Below are positions 50,125 through 62,435 of a stretch of 64,000 nucleotides of DNA, piece by piece. The stretch spans positions 35,131,052-35,195,051 of the forward strand of contig CM075772.1 of assembly GCA_037974665.1 (NCBI GenBank). The letters run 5' to 3'. The notes below the pieces were generated by a model. That model did no database searches. It was given only the letters and a program-made list of their open reading frames with translations, and had not been told where the DNA came from. A program made the position numbers and the translations under genes. How positions within the stretch are numbered: position 1 is the first letter of the stretch; every line of letters starts with the position of its first letter. Origin of the DNA: Ehretia macrophylla (taxonomy: Eukaryota > Streptophyta > Magnoliopsida > Boraginales > Ehretiaceae).

Positions 50125-52303
50125 GAGTTACTTCATACCTTTGGTTTCGCTTGATTCGAACCATCTACTTCTAGCCACTACTTACTGCCTTCTTTAGTAT
50201 AGTGATCTCGCCCCTACTCTTTAAAGCTTTCTCCCTATATATTAGTATAGCTCTAATGAGGGGTGTGTGCAATAGTTTTATTTTTTTCTCTCGCTCGATC
50301 GCTTGAACGCCTATAATTTGAAAGATAACAGGAAAACCTTCTCTGGAATTCGAAGATGTGACACAACCTCTTCGCTGAGATGTCAGCAGGTTAGGCAGCT
50401 CTAAGGTTTTTTATATTCGATGGAAGGCAGGCTGAAACTCTGCTCCAACCAAGTGAAACTAAGGGTCTGAAATAGTTCACGATCAGATCTATGGGGTTTT
50501 AACCCTCGGACGATGGCTAAGAATGTCCATTAAAAGAAGCGCACCGATGGGGTCATTTTTCAAGCACAAATAGAACGATCTATCTAAAGGGGATGTGCAA
50601 CCATCCAAGATGGCCCTATCTCTTTGATGATTGTGGTATCAAGGTTCGGTTCATTTGGAAAAAAGGTCAATCTTAGGGGAGACAATTCGAATGGTTGAAT
50701 TGTTGACTTCGTTTCAATATCTTTGACTGAACCTAAAAGAGACTTCGATCATTCAACCTTAGCCTCTGAAGGAATCATGTCACTTGGAATTTTGGAAAGT
50801 GAATCTTCTCTTTCAAATCCTGGCCTTGGTAGAACTTTTCTTTGATTGGGATTTCGATTGAAAAGATGTTAGGCCGCTTCCTCATGTGCCTAAGAAGCCG
50901 AGGTAATGTCGATTTAAGCTAATTCCAAAATTTCCTACTCAAACTTCTAGAAATAGCACTCGATCAAAGGGGAGCATAAGCAAGTTCAGTGTTTGAAACC
51001 TTTGTAATCGATTGATGGGAACCTTGAAGCTGTTTGGGGTAGAAGCAAAATGATATTAAGCACTGCCGCAGCATCAACTGGTACATAGAGGAGGCAGGAT
51101 AGGGAAGACCAATCCATCTCAATTTAAAAAAAGCATTGCCTTGAGCATGCAACCCAAAAAGATAGAAAGACTACTCACTCGAAGTAAACTCTTTTAGAGC
51201 TTGGTACCAGCTAAGCCCCCTCAATTCGGCAACAAGAGTCTGTTATGGAATAGAATAGTCTTTTGGTCGTCTTTCTCATTCTTGAGGCCAGTAGGCTTTA
51301 TATTTATAGCGGACCTGTCTTGTTGATAGCTAAGACATTGCATATATAGTTGCATTTGCCTTCACTTAGAAACTCTACGCCCGCTATTAGAGTCAAGCAT
51401 GCTCTCGAAACTAGATTCACTCGTTCTTGTCTCTAGCGATTAACCTAATCCAGAGCAATCTGGCGATTAGCCTATCCCGCACTACTCGAAGCCTTCGTAA
51501 ACTCATTGTTGGGTTCTATCGTAGTGAAGGTTGCTCTGAGGAGATCCTTGTGCCAGTAAAGATTGATTCGAATGATCAGGAAATAAGAAATACAAAAACC
51601 ATTGCTTGATTTCCACACCTCCGGATATGCAGAAAGATCTATGTCTATCCCCAACTTCCTTTCAATCCACAATGGCAAATTTATGCTTTCTTTAATGGGA
51701 GTCATCAAATGAGGAATGGGTATACGCTAGTTCGATAAGCCAAGAAAAACCAAGCACCGCTTGGTTTTGATACTCAAGCGATCCGCCCTGCTAAACATCG
51801 ATGAAAAGGTTAGATTTCACTACCTCTATCTACGCAACTAGTCCTATTTGATATATAAAATTAAACTTGTAAACCTTATCTCCCCCAGAAAACCCTATAT
51901 CTCTATGCCCCTTTACTAGGTTGGGCAAGCTTTGATGCCCCTACTCCCAACAAGTTGCTGGTAGGGATCGTGGAACTATCGCTCAAGAAGTAAGTAAGCC
52001 GGTCCTTGTTTGGTCATAAGGATAATTGTTCTTCTTAGGTCAGGGGTGGTTGGATCGGAGGTTACCCGCAATTAGTAATAGCACAACCAAAAAAGGAGTA
52101 GGGAAGACAATGTTACGTGCTGCTTAGCGCAGCGCATCTATTTCGAGTACAGAGGAGATGAGGGGTGCCAACCCGGCCACCCAATCCAGCAGGTCAGAGG
52201 CGGGCCGACCATAGGTTCGAATCTTGCCACCTTTTCTTGTGGATCATCCAGTGGTTACCGGATGATGGGAATAACAAAGCAAAAATTTGGAAATGAGCAC
52301 AAA
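50125..52303. other. Mitochondrial-like DNA between solo LTR E and ccmFN
   Basis: Begins with the second GAGTT and the rest of the interrupted short repeat. I recognise no gene in about 2.2 kb. A GGTTCGAATC stretch near 52215 recalls a tRNA T-arm, but no tRNA can be folded around it. Confidence 0.6.
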
Positions 52304-53790
52304 ATGCCAATATATGAATTGTTTCATTATTCATTATTTCTGGGTCTATTCGTTGCATTCACTTACAACAAGAAACAACCACCAGTGTTTGGTCCAACAC
52401 TTACATTTTGGTGTATTCTTGTTTCTTTCCTTGGTCTTTCATTCTGTCATATTCCTAATAACTTATCCAATTACAACGTATTAATCGGTAATGCACCTTT
52501 CTTTTATCAAATCTCAGGGACATGGTCTAACCATGAGGTTAGTATTTTATCATGGTATCGGATTCTAAGTTTTTATGGATTTCTTCTTTGTTACTGGGGT
52601 CGACCGCAAAGCCATAATGTCTCAAAACGATGAGGCCATAGAGAAACTCTTTTTTTTCCTTTGTTTCCAACTTCATGAAGAATTCCATTCTATCTCTCTC
52701 TCGTTCCAAACAAAAAAGTGGGGATGCGCCCCAATTGCACACTCCCTTCATTCTACGAACCCATGTTGATTCTGAACTTCGTTTGCAAAGGACCCGGACT
52801 TTTGACAGGCCAGCCCTTTTTTATGCACCGCTTTACCCTGAAAGGAAAATGAGCTTTGCTCCTCTAGGCGCTAGGCGCTCCCGTGGTTCGTGAGAATGAA
52901 AAAGGACACATCCTTTGTTGCATCTGGCACGAGATAATAAAGAGAGAGCTTCGTCTATCGATCAACAGTGGATTGACGAAGCTCTTGGCATTGCTTTGTT
53001 TTTCTCTTATTTCCTATCAGCGAGTTCCAGCCCTTTTGTTCGCAATTTCTTCGTTTGTACCGAACCGCTTGCAGAATCAAATCCTGTTCGACAAGATCCT
53101 ATATCAGCTATTGCATTTATGCCAGAGACGTCACTAATGCTATGGGCTTTGGCTTTTGTAGATCAAAAATGATAAATGGGATTGTAGTTCTCCACTCGCC
53201 GCCAATACGGAAGGATGCTACCGAAGAATGGAACATTGTTTTGCTCTGTTGGATGTCTCGGATCCCGTATAACAACCAAGGTCTTTACCCTCGAATTCAA
53301 ACATGTGGGTGCAAAATGTTATCTTGCTCTATTGTTACGTAGCAATAGAAGCCTACTTATGCTGCTTCGACGGTGCTTTTTCACCTTCTCTTGGCTCTGG
53401 ACAGGAACGCTAGTGGACACGGAGTGTGACGCCCGAGATTTAGCCATGCATTTAATTACTGTTGCATCCTTTGCTTGCTCATCTTTTTCTATGCCTTATT
53501 AAATGTCTCCTTAAGTTACTATTCACTCCGTTTTTAAACTTCATACTATTAACGAATTAGCATTTTAATTAAATCATATTAATTGTTAGAGTAGTGGGAA
53601 AAATGTGCATTTGAGCTAGAGGCGATAGGAGAGCTCATTTAGAAAATGATTTTTGTAGTTGAATGAATAGTATTACGTAACATAACTTAGGGAATGAATT
53701 AGCTAGCATTCATTTTACTATCTAGGCTCGTTTTAAGCTAACTAAGCGCATTTAGTGAACCATTTAAGCAAGCAACTTAGCCCCATTTAA

Positions 53791-53797
53791 TATATAA
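53791..53797 (+). promoter_or_regulatory. TATA-like box in solo LTR H
   Basis: TATATAA followed by a C/A-rich stretch, about 210 bases before the donor-like site. This is the same arrangement as in F. Confidence 0.5.
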
Positions 53798-55334
53798 CCC
53801 ACACAACACACACATTAGCTCATAACTTAGCAAAACAAAAACAAAAAAGAGCATGCTGAAAACACTGTAGCAAATCCGAGAATTGCATAGGAGAAGAAAT
53901 AGAGTTTTTTTGCTCAACAAATCCTTATTCCAATCCAAGCCAAGCTAGGTGCAAGTGGTTTAGGGTGTCTACTAGCCTCCTAGGAGCTCCTACGCGCATT
54001 GGTGAGGGATTTCACGGCTTGTTTTTGCATTTTTAAATCGTTGCCAATTTCTTGATTTGTTGAAAATGTGATCAAATGCTATTGTATGAGTTATCTATGC
54101 TAATATACCATCCATATGAATGCTAGAGAACACATTTGAGCCGTTGTTTCGCTTTTTAAAAGGTTAGAATCGTTAATTTGAAATTTTGGGTGAATAGTGA
54201 CGTTTTTCTAGGGTTTTGCGTAATTGCTCGAATTAGCTTGATTCAATGCTTCTATTAGACGCCTTAGGTGCTAGTGAAGGTAACCTAATAGCCCCGTGCA
54301 CTTGCATTGTCCTCAAATTGCTTAAAATGGAAAATAGCCGACTTTAACTTGGGGCTTTCGGGGTTAATGCGAATCCGGGTGTATTCGGGCTTCAATTCTA
54401 GTATCCTTAGGCTACCTAGGTGCTATAAAGGCCTTGATATCCCTTGTTTGAAGCCCGGACATTGTATGTGTAGTTTAAAGCCATAAGAGGGAATTTGGGG
54501 CTTTCGGGGTAATCGCGGGCATTTGAATGAGTTAGAGGGTTGAGAGGGTACCTTGAAGGTTAGTTAGAGGGTTGGGAGAGTTTCCTTTGAAAATGGAATC
54601 ATTAACCTTGGTTTGGAAGAGAAATAGTTTGAAAAACAAAGGGGTTTAGGTGCAATTTCGGTTGACTCACACTTCTAAACCCATGTAATGACTTCTTGAG
54701 TGTTTATAAGTGATTTTAAGTTGATTTGGAGCTTTTGGTATGATTCTAAACTTATCTTGCTAATGTCTCTTTGTAAAACTACATATTTGCTTATATAATT
54801 GTTCTATTCTAATTGCATCGAGGTCAACCTAATTTGTTGATCCTCCTATGTGTTAACGCTTATATTATTGCTATTAAATTGCCATTGTTAATTGCATTGC
54901 ATCGTGGTTGCGCAACCATAGTGTCAGGGGCGGATATGTTGAATATCGGTTGGGCGGCAGAGGGCTTGCCGGTGGATATTCAAACTCCGTACCCTATTCC
55001 CTCATTCGCCTAGTCCGGAGATTTCCAGGGGATGTTGGGTCGTAGGATTCGGGGTACATCCGGAGTACACCCACTGGAGTGATTGGGGTTATGCTGGCTT
55101 ATCGTGATCGTGCTCGTGGTTCGTGGATCGTGAATGAAGACCAGTGAAGATTAGTGTATAGGGGATTGTGTGAAATGTATCCTTTTAAATGTGTGGTTAT
55201 TTAAGCTATCATTGTTTCTTTAATTGCCTAATTGTTATTGTTGTTTAACTGTATTACCTGTTGCATTGCACGCCCCGGGAGACTATATCCCTCACTGGGC
55301 AACAGTGGTTACTCATACCTCGATATATGTTTCA

Positions 55335-55412
55335 GGAAGTGCTGAGGGTGATCCCCAGCTAATTGAGGTGCTAGTGGAAGAGGAAGAAGTTCAGGCTGAG
55401 CCTTTGCCCTAG
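55335..55412 (+). other. Short acidic reading frame, solo LTR H
   Basis: Twenty-five codons and TAG, reading GSAEGDPQLIEVLV then EEEEVQAEPLP. Upstream the frame stays open through the stem-loop to an ATG at 55224. That ATG is not shared with other copies, so the start is uncertain. Confidence 0.5.
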
Positions 55413-56490
55413 TTGTTATGTGTTTGTTGTCTAAGGTAGATTTGTCTTCTTATTGTTACATGGTGTACTTGTATTGCTATAGCATGATCTATTTTGTGGC
55501 CTTAAGGCTATGTATATTCTTGTAGTTGCAAGTTGAAAGTTGTTAGTTGTAATGTTAGCTTTGAGATATTATGGCTTGTAATAACTTTTAATTCTCCTTT
55601 TAGTTCTTGCATGCTTGGGTGTGTATGTTTAGAGGTGTTGATTTCAACTTCTAAAATTGCTCTAATGTTATCATAGAATGTCATGTTAAAAAGGTTTAAT
55701 GAAAAGTTAAGTTGGGTGCATGCATGTGTGATTTGGAGCTGTTGTTTGTCTCCTGGCTTGGATGGCCTTGAACCTTTGAATTTTAATTATAAAAGCTTGT
55801 TTTAGTATATTGTGGCTATTTTGAGCATTTACAGGTTTGAAAAATGTCCGCGGTACAGAGGAAACTCTGTCCGTTTTTTCTTAAAATTTTGTGACCGGGT
55901 TTGGTATTGGGTTGAGAATAGCATGGTTATTAGAGCTTCCGGTCCCGTGAGGGATCGGGGCATTACACGGAGCAGGCGAAGCGTGTCGTTTGTAATGGAA
56001 AGAAAGATACCACTACTTCGCATCTTTGTTGGACCGCCAGTGCGAACACAGCGGTCTCTGACTAGGACCGGAACCAATTCGAATTTGGATCTTGACATGT
56101 CGGTGATTTTTAACCGTAGGCATTTTGCCAGGAAGTTGGTGGGCTCATCATTAATTAGGTCAAGGTGGCTGGTGGTTTCGGGATCCCATAGAAAATTCTT
56201 ATTTTATGCCTCGGGTATTTGCCACTGCTTGTATTCATTCAGTAATTCTACCCATTCTTCATTCTTGGATCTCGTTTCTCAATATTATGACTCTTCCATG
56301 CTATGTCTTAGGAACCTTTTCAATACAGTCCGGATTGTAAGCTCCCGTTCATAGTTTTGCTACATATGGTACACGAGAAATCTTTTTATGGCAGTTCTTC
56401 CTTGTAATAACCAGCATATCTATGATTCTTTTTTCCCATATAAAGTAGTAGGCATCAATCCGTAGAACCTATAAAAAAGGAGATGGTTGT

Positions 56491-59461
56491 TGTGACGCTC
56501 GAGATTCTACCGTACACATTTTTAACTATTGCATCCATTAATTGCCCATTTAATTATGTGCTTTACTTGTTGTCTTTCTTAATTACTATTCATTCCATTT
56601 TTCAACTGCATTATATTAATGAATTAGCATTTTTATTAAATCATATTAATTGTTTTAGGAATGAGAAAAATGTGCATTTGAGCTTAAAGCGATAAGAACA
56701 CTCGTTTAGAAAATATTTTGTCAATCTAATGAATAGTGTTACGTAACTTAACTTAGTGTTTTAATTAGCTAGCATTAATTTGCACTTTAGGACTTGATTT
56801 TAGCTAGTTTAACTCATATTTTCACCACACCCTCTCACTAAAATAGCTCACCCAAACATATACTCACATAACACACAACATTAGCTCATAACTAGCAAAA
56901 CAAAAAAAAACAAAAAAGAAAGATGCAGGAATTACTGTAGCAAATCTGAGAATCAACGTAGGAGGAGAATGAGAGGATTTTGCTCATCAAATCTTCAAGC
57001 CAAGCCAAGCCAAGCAAGGAACAAGTAGTTTAGGGTGTTTGCTAGCCTCCCGAGAGTTCCTACGCGCATTGGTGAGGGTTTTCATGCTTGTTTGCGCATT
57101 TTAAAATTGTTGCTCATTTCTTGATTTGTTAGAAATGCTATCAAATGCTATTGCAAAGCTTATCTATGTTATTATACATTGTATATAAGTGCTAGAGAAC
57201 ACATTTAAGCCTTTAGTTCGCATTTTAAACGGTTGGAATCGTTACTTTGATCTTTGAGGTGAATAGTGACAGGATTTCTAGGGTTTTATGTAATTGTGTG
57301 TATTAGCTTGATTCAATGCTTCTAATAGATACTTTAGGTGCTAGTGAAGGTTATCCAATAGCCCTGTGCACTTAAATTGCTCCAAATTTGTATAAAACAT
57401 GAAATAGCCGACTCTATAAAAGAAGTTTCAGGGTTAATGCTAATCTGGGTGGATTCGAGCTTCACTTATAGTATTCTTAGGCTACCTAGGTGCTATAGAA
57501 GCTTGGCTAACTCTTGTTTGAAGCCCGGTTAAGGTAGGTGTAGTTCAAAGCTATAAGAGGGAAATTGGGGCTTTTAGGGTAATTGTGTGTAATTGAACAT
57601 ATTTGCGGGTTGTAAGGGTACCTTAAGGGTTAATTAGAAGATTGGTATAGCTTCCCCTTGAATTTGAATCATTGATATGAGTTTGGAAGGAAAACAGATG
57701 AAAAACAAAGGGGTTTAAGGGTAAATTCATTTGTCACTCGCATCTAAGATCATGACATGTTTCCATATGTGTTTAAATGTGGTTTCAAGATGTTTTGGAG
57801 CTTTTGGTATAGTTTTATGTGAATCTTGAATATGCTCCTTTGTAATTTGCATAATTGCTTTCCGAATTGAAGATTCTAAGTGAATTCTTGTTTATAGTAA
57901 TTGTATTGCCATAGTTCTAAGTATTTTTCTTGAGTTTTAGATTGAGTTAATTAGAATGAGAATAAGTATGGATTAATGAATTTATAAATTGATAGTACTA
58001 TTATGGAATTAAATGTGGTTATCTATGCTTAAAATGCTCTTTTATATGATTGTGGAACATGCTTATATCATGATTTTATTGCTTGGTGGTTATATTGTTT
58101 GTATATTATATTACTTGAATGATTACTTGGTTGTATGTTAACTAAGTAAACTATGAGTTAGCTAACTTAGTTGGACAATTAATCAATGTTGTAGTTAAAG
58201 AGTAATTGAAACAATGTTTAACTTTATGTTCAAGGTGATTGAGGGTGATTTGAAGCAAATCATGCATTTTGGAGCTTGGTAGAGGTGAGGGAGACTTCAT
58301 CCTTATGTGCATAATAGTTTATTTACTTGTATTTAGATTATGTGCACTTATTGCCTATATATTGTGTGTGAGGGTAACCTACTTTGTTGTCCCTCAATCA
58401 TGTATTTATTGATGTATTCTAATGTTATCATTTCGAGTGCATTGCATCGTGGTTGTGCAACCATTTGGGCATGGTAATGTCGTGGAAATCGGGCGGCATC
58501 AGCTTGCCGGTATACCTCGGCTACCATGGTTACCCAATCCCTCTCTCGCTTGGGATGCTGCCCAGGGAGAGTTGGGCCGTAGGATTTCAGGGTACATCTG
58601 GAGTACACCCATTTTGGAGTTATAAGAGGATGTCGGCTTATCGATAACAGTGTCATTATTACATCGGGATTTCAGTTCGTGGCTCGTGGTTCGTGATTGA
58701 AGAACAAGTGAATCGTATCCTTTTTAATGTGTGGTAACTTGTTGATTCAATTGTTCTTTGTTTGTAAAATGCTTTATTTGTACTAACTGCTGCATTGTAC
58801 GTCCCCGGTAGACCTTATCCCTCACTAGGCAATTGTGATTGCACATCCCTCACTAAACATGTTTGAGGTGGTGCAGTTGGAGGAGTTGACCAGATTACTG
58901 TGTGCTATTACTTGAGATTTGAGTGATTGCCTACTAAACTGTGGAAGACCTTAATTGTTCTACTTTCTATTCTATTTTTGGAGCCTAAGGGCTTATGTAT
59001 ATATATTTGAGTTTTTGCAAGTTTGAAAGCTAAGTGGATGTAGTAAGTTTTATGGAATTGTGGCATGTAATAACTTTTGCTTCTGTTTCTAGCTACGTTG
59101 CATGCTTGGGTGTGAATGAACGGGTGTATGGTTGGCTTTAATTTCTAATAATGTTCAATGCTATCATGGAGTGACATGATAAGCGGTTTTGTAAAGAACT
59201 TAAGTTATGAATGCATGCTTGTGTGTATCTAAACTGTTTGTATGTCTTAAGACTCGGATGACCTTAAAGCTAAGATCTTTAGTTATAAATGAATGTCTTG
59301 TTATGTTGTGGCTTTATTGAGTGTTTACAGGTTTTTAGAATGTCTACGGTACAGGAGAGACTCTGTCCATTTTTCTTAAATTTTGTGACCTGGTTTGGTA
59401 TTGGGTTGAGAATAGCATGGTGATTAGAGCCTCCGGTCTCATGAGGGTTTGGGGCGTTACA
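56491..59461 (+). mobile_element. Solo LTR I (family 2, diverged), in ccmFN
   Basis: 2971 bp with a perfect GTTGT target duplication (56486-56490 and 59462-59466). It starts TGTGACGCTCGAG and ends GGGGCGTTACA. It is the most diverged family 2 member. The palindromic hairpin (near 58449) and the stem-loop GCAATTGTGATTGC (58829-58842) are kept with changed bases, but the acidic frame is not. It is probably the oldest of the group. Confidence 0.93.
58829..58842 (+). promoter_or_regulatory. Conserved LTR stem-loop, solo LTR I
   Basis: GCAATTGTGATTGC pairs with 5-bp arms. Compared with C (GCAAC with GTTGC), both sides of one pair have changed while pairing is kept. Confidence 0.6.
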
Positions 59462-59542
59462 GTTGTGGCACGAAGTACTCTTGTGCACCTACATCATTTG
59501 GCTCACGTGCAGGCCCACCCCCTTATGTTATGGAAGAATTGA

Positions 59543-60513
59543 ACTTATTGCTGGGCTGGTTATTCAGAGCTAGTAATTGGCTGTCGAATTTTATCCCGCA
59601 TCTAGAAGAAGATCGCTTCGGGGGTCACTGGGGTGTGGCTGAATGTAGAGTAGTCCGCCCTTACAGCCTTTGATCAGTACATTATTTAGAACTTCGGAAG
59701 ATGGTCAAGGTAGCTTTCTTATGCCTATTCAACTAGTGGGGCATGTAGTCATAGTTGTCGGCCCAGAATGCCTCTATTCTATACGAAAATACTATTTCGG
59801 ATGAATGGGGAATTACGTCGCTCTTTGATTTGCATAATAAGGCCTAGAAGCTATCTCTTTTATGGCAGAGATCTCTCTACACCAAGAAAATGAATCACAA
59901 TGGATCAAAGCCCCTAATTTTCTTCCAATTAGTGAGATTCTATTTCTTACTTAGGAAATTTTGGTCAAGCCTTTCATCCATTCCTCTGTCGAGCGCCTAC
60001 CTTCCTTTCCTTAGCAGTCGAGTTACTTCATACCTCTGTCGAGCCAACTCCATTCCTCTACCTATCGGTTGAGCATCTTCAAACCTTGGGAACTTGGTTG
60101 AATAGTAAATTCAATTCATTAATTGAGCTCCAAATGGGGTGAGTGAATACTAGTTACTATTTTAATATTAGTTTGGGACTTCTGCTTGTTTGTTTTGAAT
60201 CCTAATTTTAGAGATATATCGAGCCTAGAAGTAGGCGCGCTCTTGCGTTGATTGCTATTCATATTAATCTAGTTAAGGTGTGAAGGTTGCTTCAGTTGCC
60301 TTAAATATCGTGCGTGGTAGAAGCTGTTTGTTTTGTTTTGTTGATTTTGAAACGGAGCCAGAGTATCGCCCTGACAATCTCGCTTTGAAACTTCTCTAAG
60401 TCCTTTTCTTTGCTAAGCGGTTTTTAAAAAAGTGCCTCATATCGTATTATAAGGGAAAAGAGAAGAAGGTAAGGAAGATTACTAATACCTATGAGCATTA
60501 TGCACAGATTCCC
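59543..60513. other. Mitochondrial-like DNA after ccmFN
   Basis: No recognised gene. An open frame continues to 59673 in another phase without resemblance to a known protein. It holds three copies or half-copies of the short dispersed repeat and ends in TTCCC, the probable target copy of element G. Confidence 0.6.
60004..60085 (+). repeat. Short dispersed NUMT repeats, both types side by side
   Basis: A TTACTTCATACC-type unit (60004-60034) is followed by GTCGAGCC and then a CATCTTCAAACC-type unit (60055-60085). Confidence 0.8.
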
Positions 60514-62391
60514 TGTGAAACCCCACTTTCCTGCTTATCTCGTTTTACGTGCTATACCTCGTTTTACGTGCATATGATCTGTTTATGTGCTATAGGACCT
60601 AGAAAATTATAAATTTGATGTTAATACTCCTAATACGTGCTAGATGTGAATTCATAAAATTTTTATCAAAAACGGACTTAGAAATTTTATCGTCGATTTT
60701 TAGTGAATAGTATTTTCGAAACACGTCCGCTAAAATTTTGAAACTGGTCTTTTTAACCCTTCTAGACCTAGTCAACGGACTTTAATAGACCTGTGTTTGA
60801 TGAAAACGGTTTTAAAATCGGGTTAAGAATTTATTAGGGTTTTTACACCGACTTTTGCAAAAATCGAGTTTTAAGCCGACTCGGGTGAAATTGTTGGATT
60901 GTAAAACTTCTTGTCACCTAAAAATAATTTACTTGAGTTAGATTTGGTGTTGAATAAATGTTTTGAACTTTGGTGATCAAGAAAATGCAATTAAAGTCAT
61001 TAAAACACAAAAATACTAATTAAAACTAACTTTGACTTTATTTAAAATTTTGACTTTGAAGCTTATATCACCTACACACACTCACACAACACAAAAACAC
61101 CACCACACACACACACATTGCCGTGAGTTTGAGGGAGAGAAAGCCAAAGAGATTTCAAAGGTTTTCAATCCAATTTTTCAAAGAAAAACCTAGTTTTTGT
61201 CCGTAGAACTTCGCACTGACTTGGATTCTGCTTGTTGGGCACTCATAGCACGCATTCCTAGGCTTATATCGCATCAAAGGTGAGAGAAAAATTCTAGATC
61301 TCAAAATGTCATTTTTATACTTTTGCTCATAAATGAAAATTTAACCGTTAGAATTGAAATCTGATGATAGATTATTGCTCCTTGCATGCTAGGGATCATT
61401 TTGATGCAATACTACGAATTTCTGTCGGATGTAGCATAATTTTTATTTTTCGGGTATTTAATTTTGATTAAAATGTTCAAAGTTGAATTAAATGAGTTGT
61501 GTTGATCGAAATCGATTGCCGTCGATTTTTAAATACTTGATAATTACGTGTTAGCGCTGTTGTAATGCCGAATTTTCGATTACATTGTTCGTGTGAAAAT
61601 CCAGAAAATCCAGCCAAGACATCCTAGGGTTTTAGGGTTATCGGGCATGATTTGGAGGTGTTATGGTGGATTTCCGAGAGGGCTAATGTAGTAGGTTGAA
61701 TTGGTGAGTGATAGAAACTGATTTGGCAATGTTTGGATTAGTAGATTGTAAGTTATGAATTTTAGAAGTTTAGGTTGTCATTCTTTAATTTCTTGAACGA
61801 TGCCTTTAGATGGTTGGGTTGTGTTTGAGTGTTGAATGGTGAGTTGTTGATGAGTAATTTAGGGTTTAATTGTGTATATTATGCATGCCCGGTTAGATGG
61901 CCTACTTTGTCATCTAACTTTGTTGTTTGTTGTTTAATTAAATATTGATGTTATATTGATGTTATTGATTGATTATTATTGAGTTCGGGAATCAGGCACT
62001 TTCATTGCTGATTTCCCAGTTGATTGATTGATGATTGATTGATGATTGATGATTATGGAGTCTTGGTATGTGTGTGCCACCTCTCGGGCAGCGTTGGGCT
62101 GTCGGGTTGATAACGGCATGATTGCCATAGGCTACCCCCAGCTCGTATGACGGAGGTGTCATGGAGGGAGGGGCTAATGAGGTACCTCGGGTGCATGAGT
62201 AATGGGGAGTTATAAGAAGAACGGTTGAGATCGTGATGGCATTTGGAGCTACACCAAATAGAGTATCCTTTATTGATTGGTTATATAGTTATGTGATGAT
62301 AGTATTATTTGTGTTATTGTGTGTTTACTGACTCAAAGGATTATTCCAAGGAGTTTAGTAGACCTTGCTTGAGATCTATCGGATCCTCACT

Positions 62392-62411
62392 GGGCTTATG
62401 TATATAAGCTC
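62392..62411 (+). promoter_or_regulatory. Conserved LTR stem-loop, element G
   Basis: GGGCTTATGTATATAAGCTC pairs with arms GGGCTTAT and ATAAGCTC. The loop differs from that of F while the stem is kept. Confidence 0.6.
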
Positions 62412-62435
62412 ACTCTCTATTATTGCATGCTTACA

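Larger units (their letters stand above)
53425..55967 (+). mobile_element. Solo LTR H (family 2), in ccmFN
   Basis: 2543 bp with a perfect CGGAG target duplication (53420-53424 and 55968-55972). It starts TGTGACGCCCGAG and ends CGGGGCATTACA. There is no internal region. TATA-like TATATAA at 53791, donor-like site at 54001, palindromic hairpin near 54906, stem-loop region at 55297-55314 and acceptor-like TTTCAG|G at 55334. Confidence 0.93.
52304..59542 (+). pseudogene. ccmFN: ccmFN (cytochrome c maturation), broken by frameshifts, stops and two solo LTRs
   Basis: CcmFN is part of the mitochondrial haem lyase that attaches haem to cytochrome c at the inner membrane. Three pieces are present: 52304-53424, 55973-56490 and 59467-59542, separated by solo LTRs H and I with their target copies. 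The start is set at ATG 52304 because [12 protein letters not shown] matches the family N-terminus. Landmarks are [66 protein letters not shown], the tryptophan-rich haem motif ([11 protein letters not shown]) and the C-terminus PLMLWKN before TGA at 59540. Several frameshifts (for example in the T-run near 52650) and stops (52631, and more near 56070-56140 and 56450) kill it. Family length is about 570-580 residues, and nearly all of it is traceable. Confidence 0.95.

Noticed and set aside
52160-52240. A tRNA-like stretch with GGTTCGAATC before ccmFN
   Set aside because: The T-arm-like bases are there, but no matching acceptor stem, D-arm or anticodon arm can be folded around them.
59449-59673. 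74-codon open frame after solo LTR I
   Set aside because: Its first part overlaps the ccmFN C-terminus in another phase, and the rest resembles no known mitochondrial protein.
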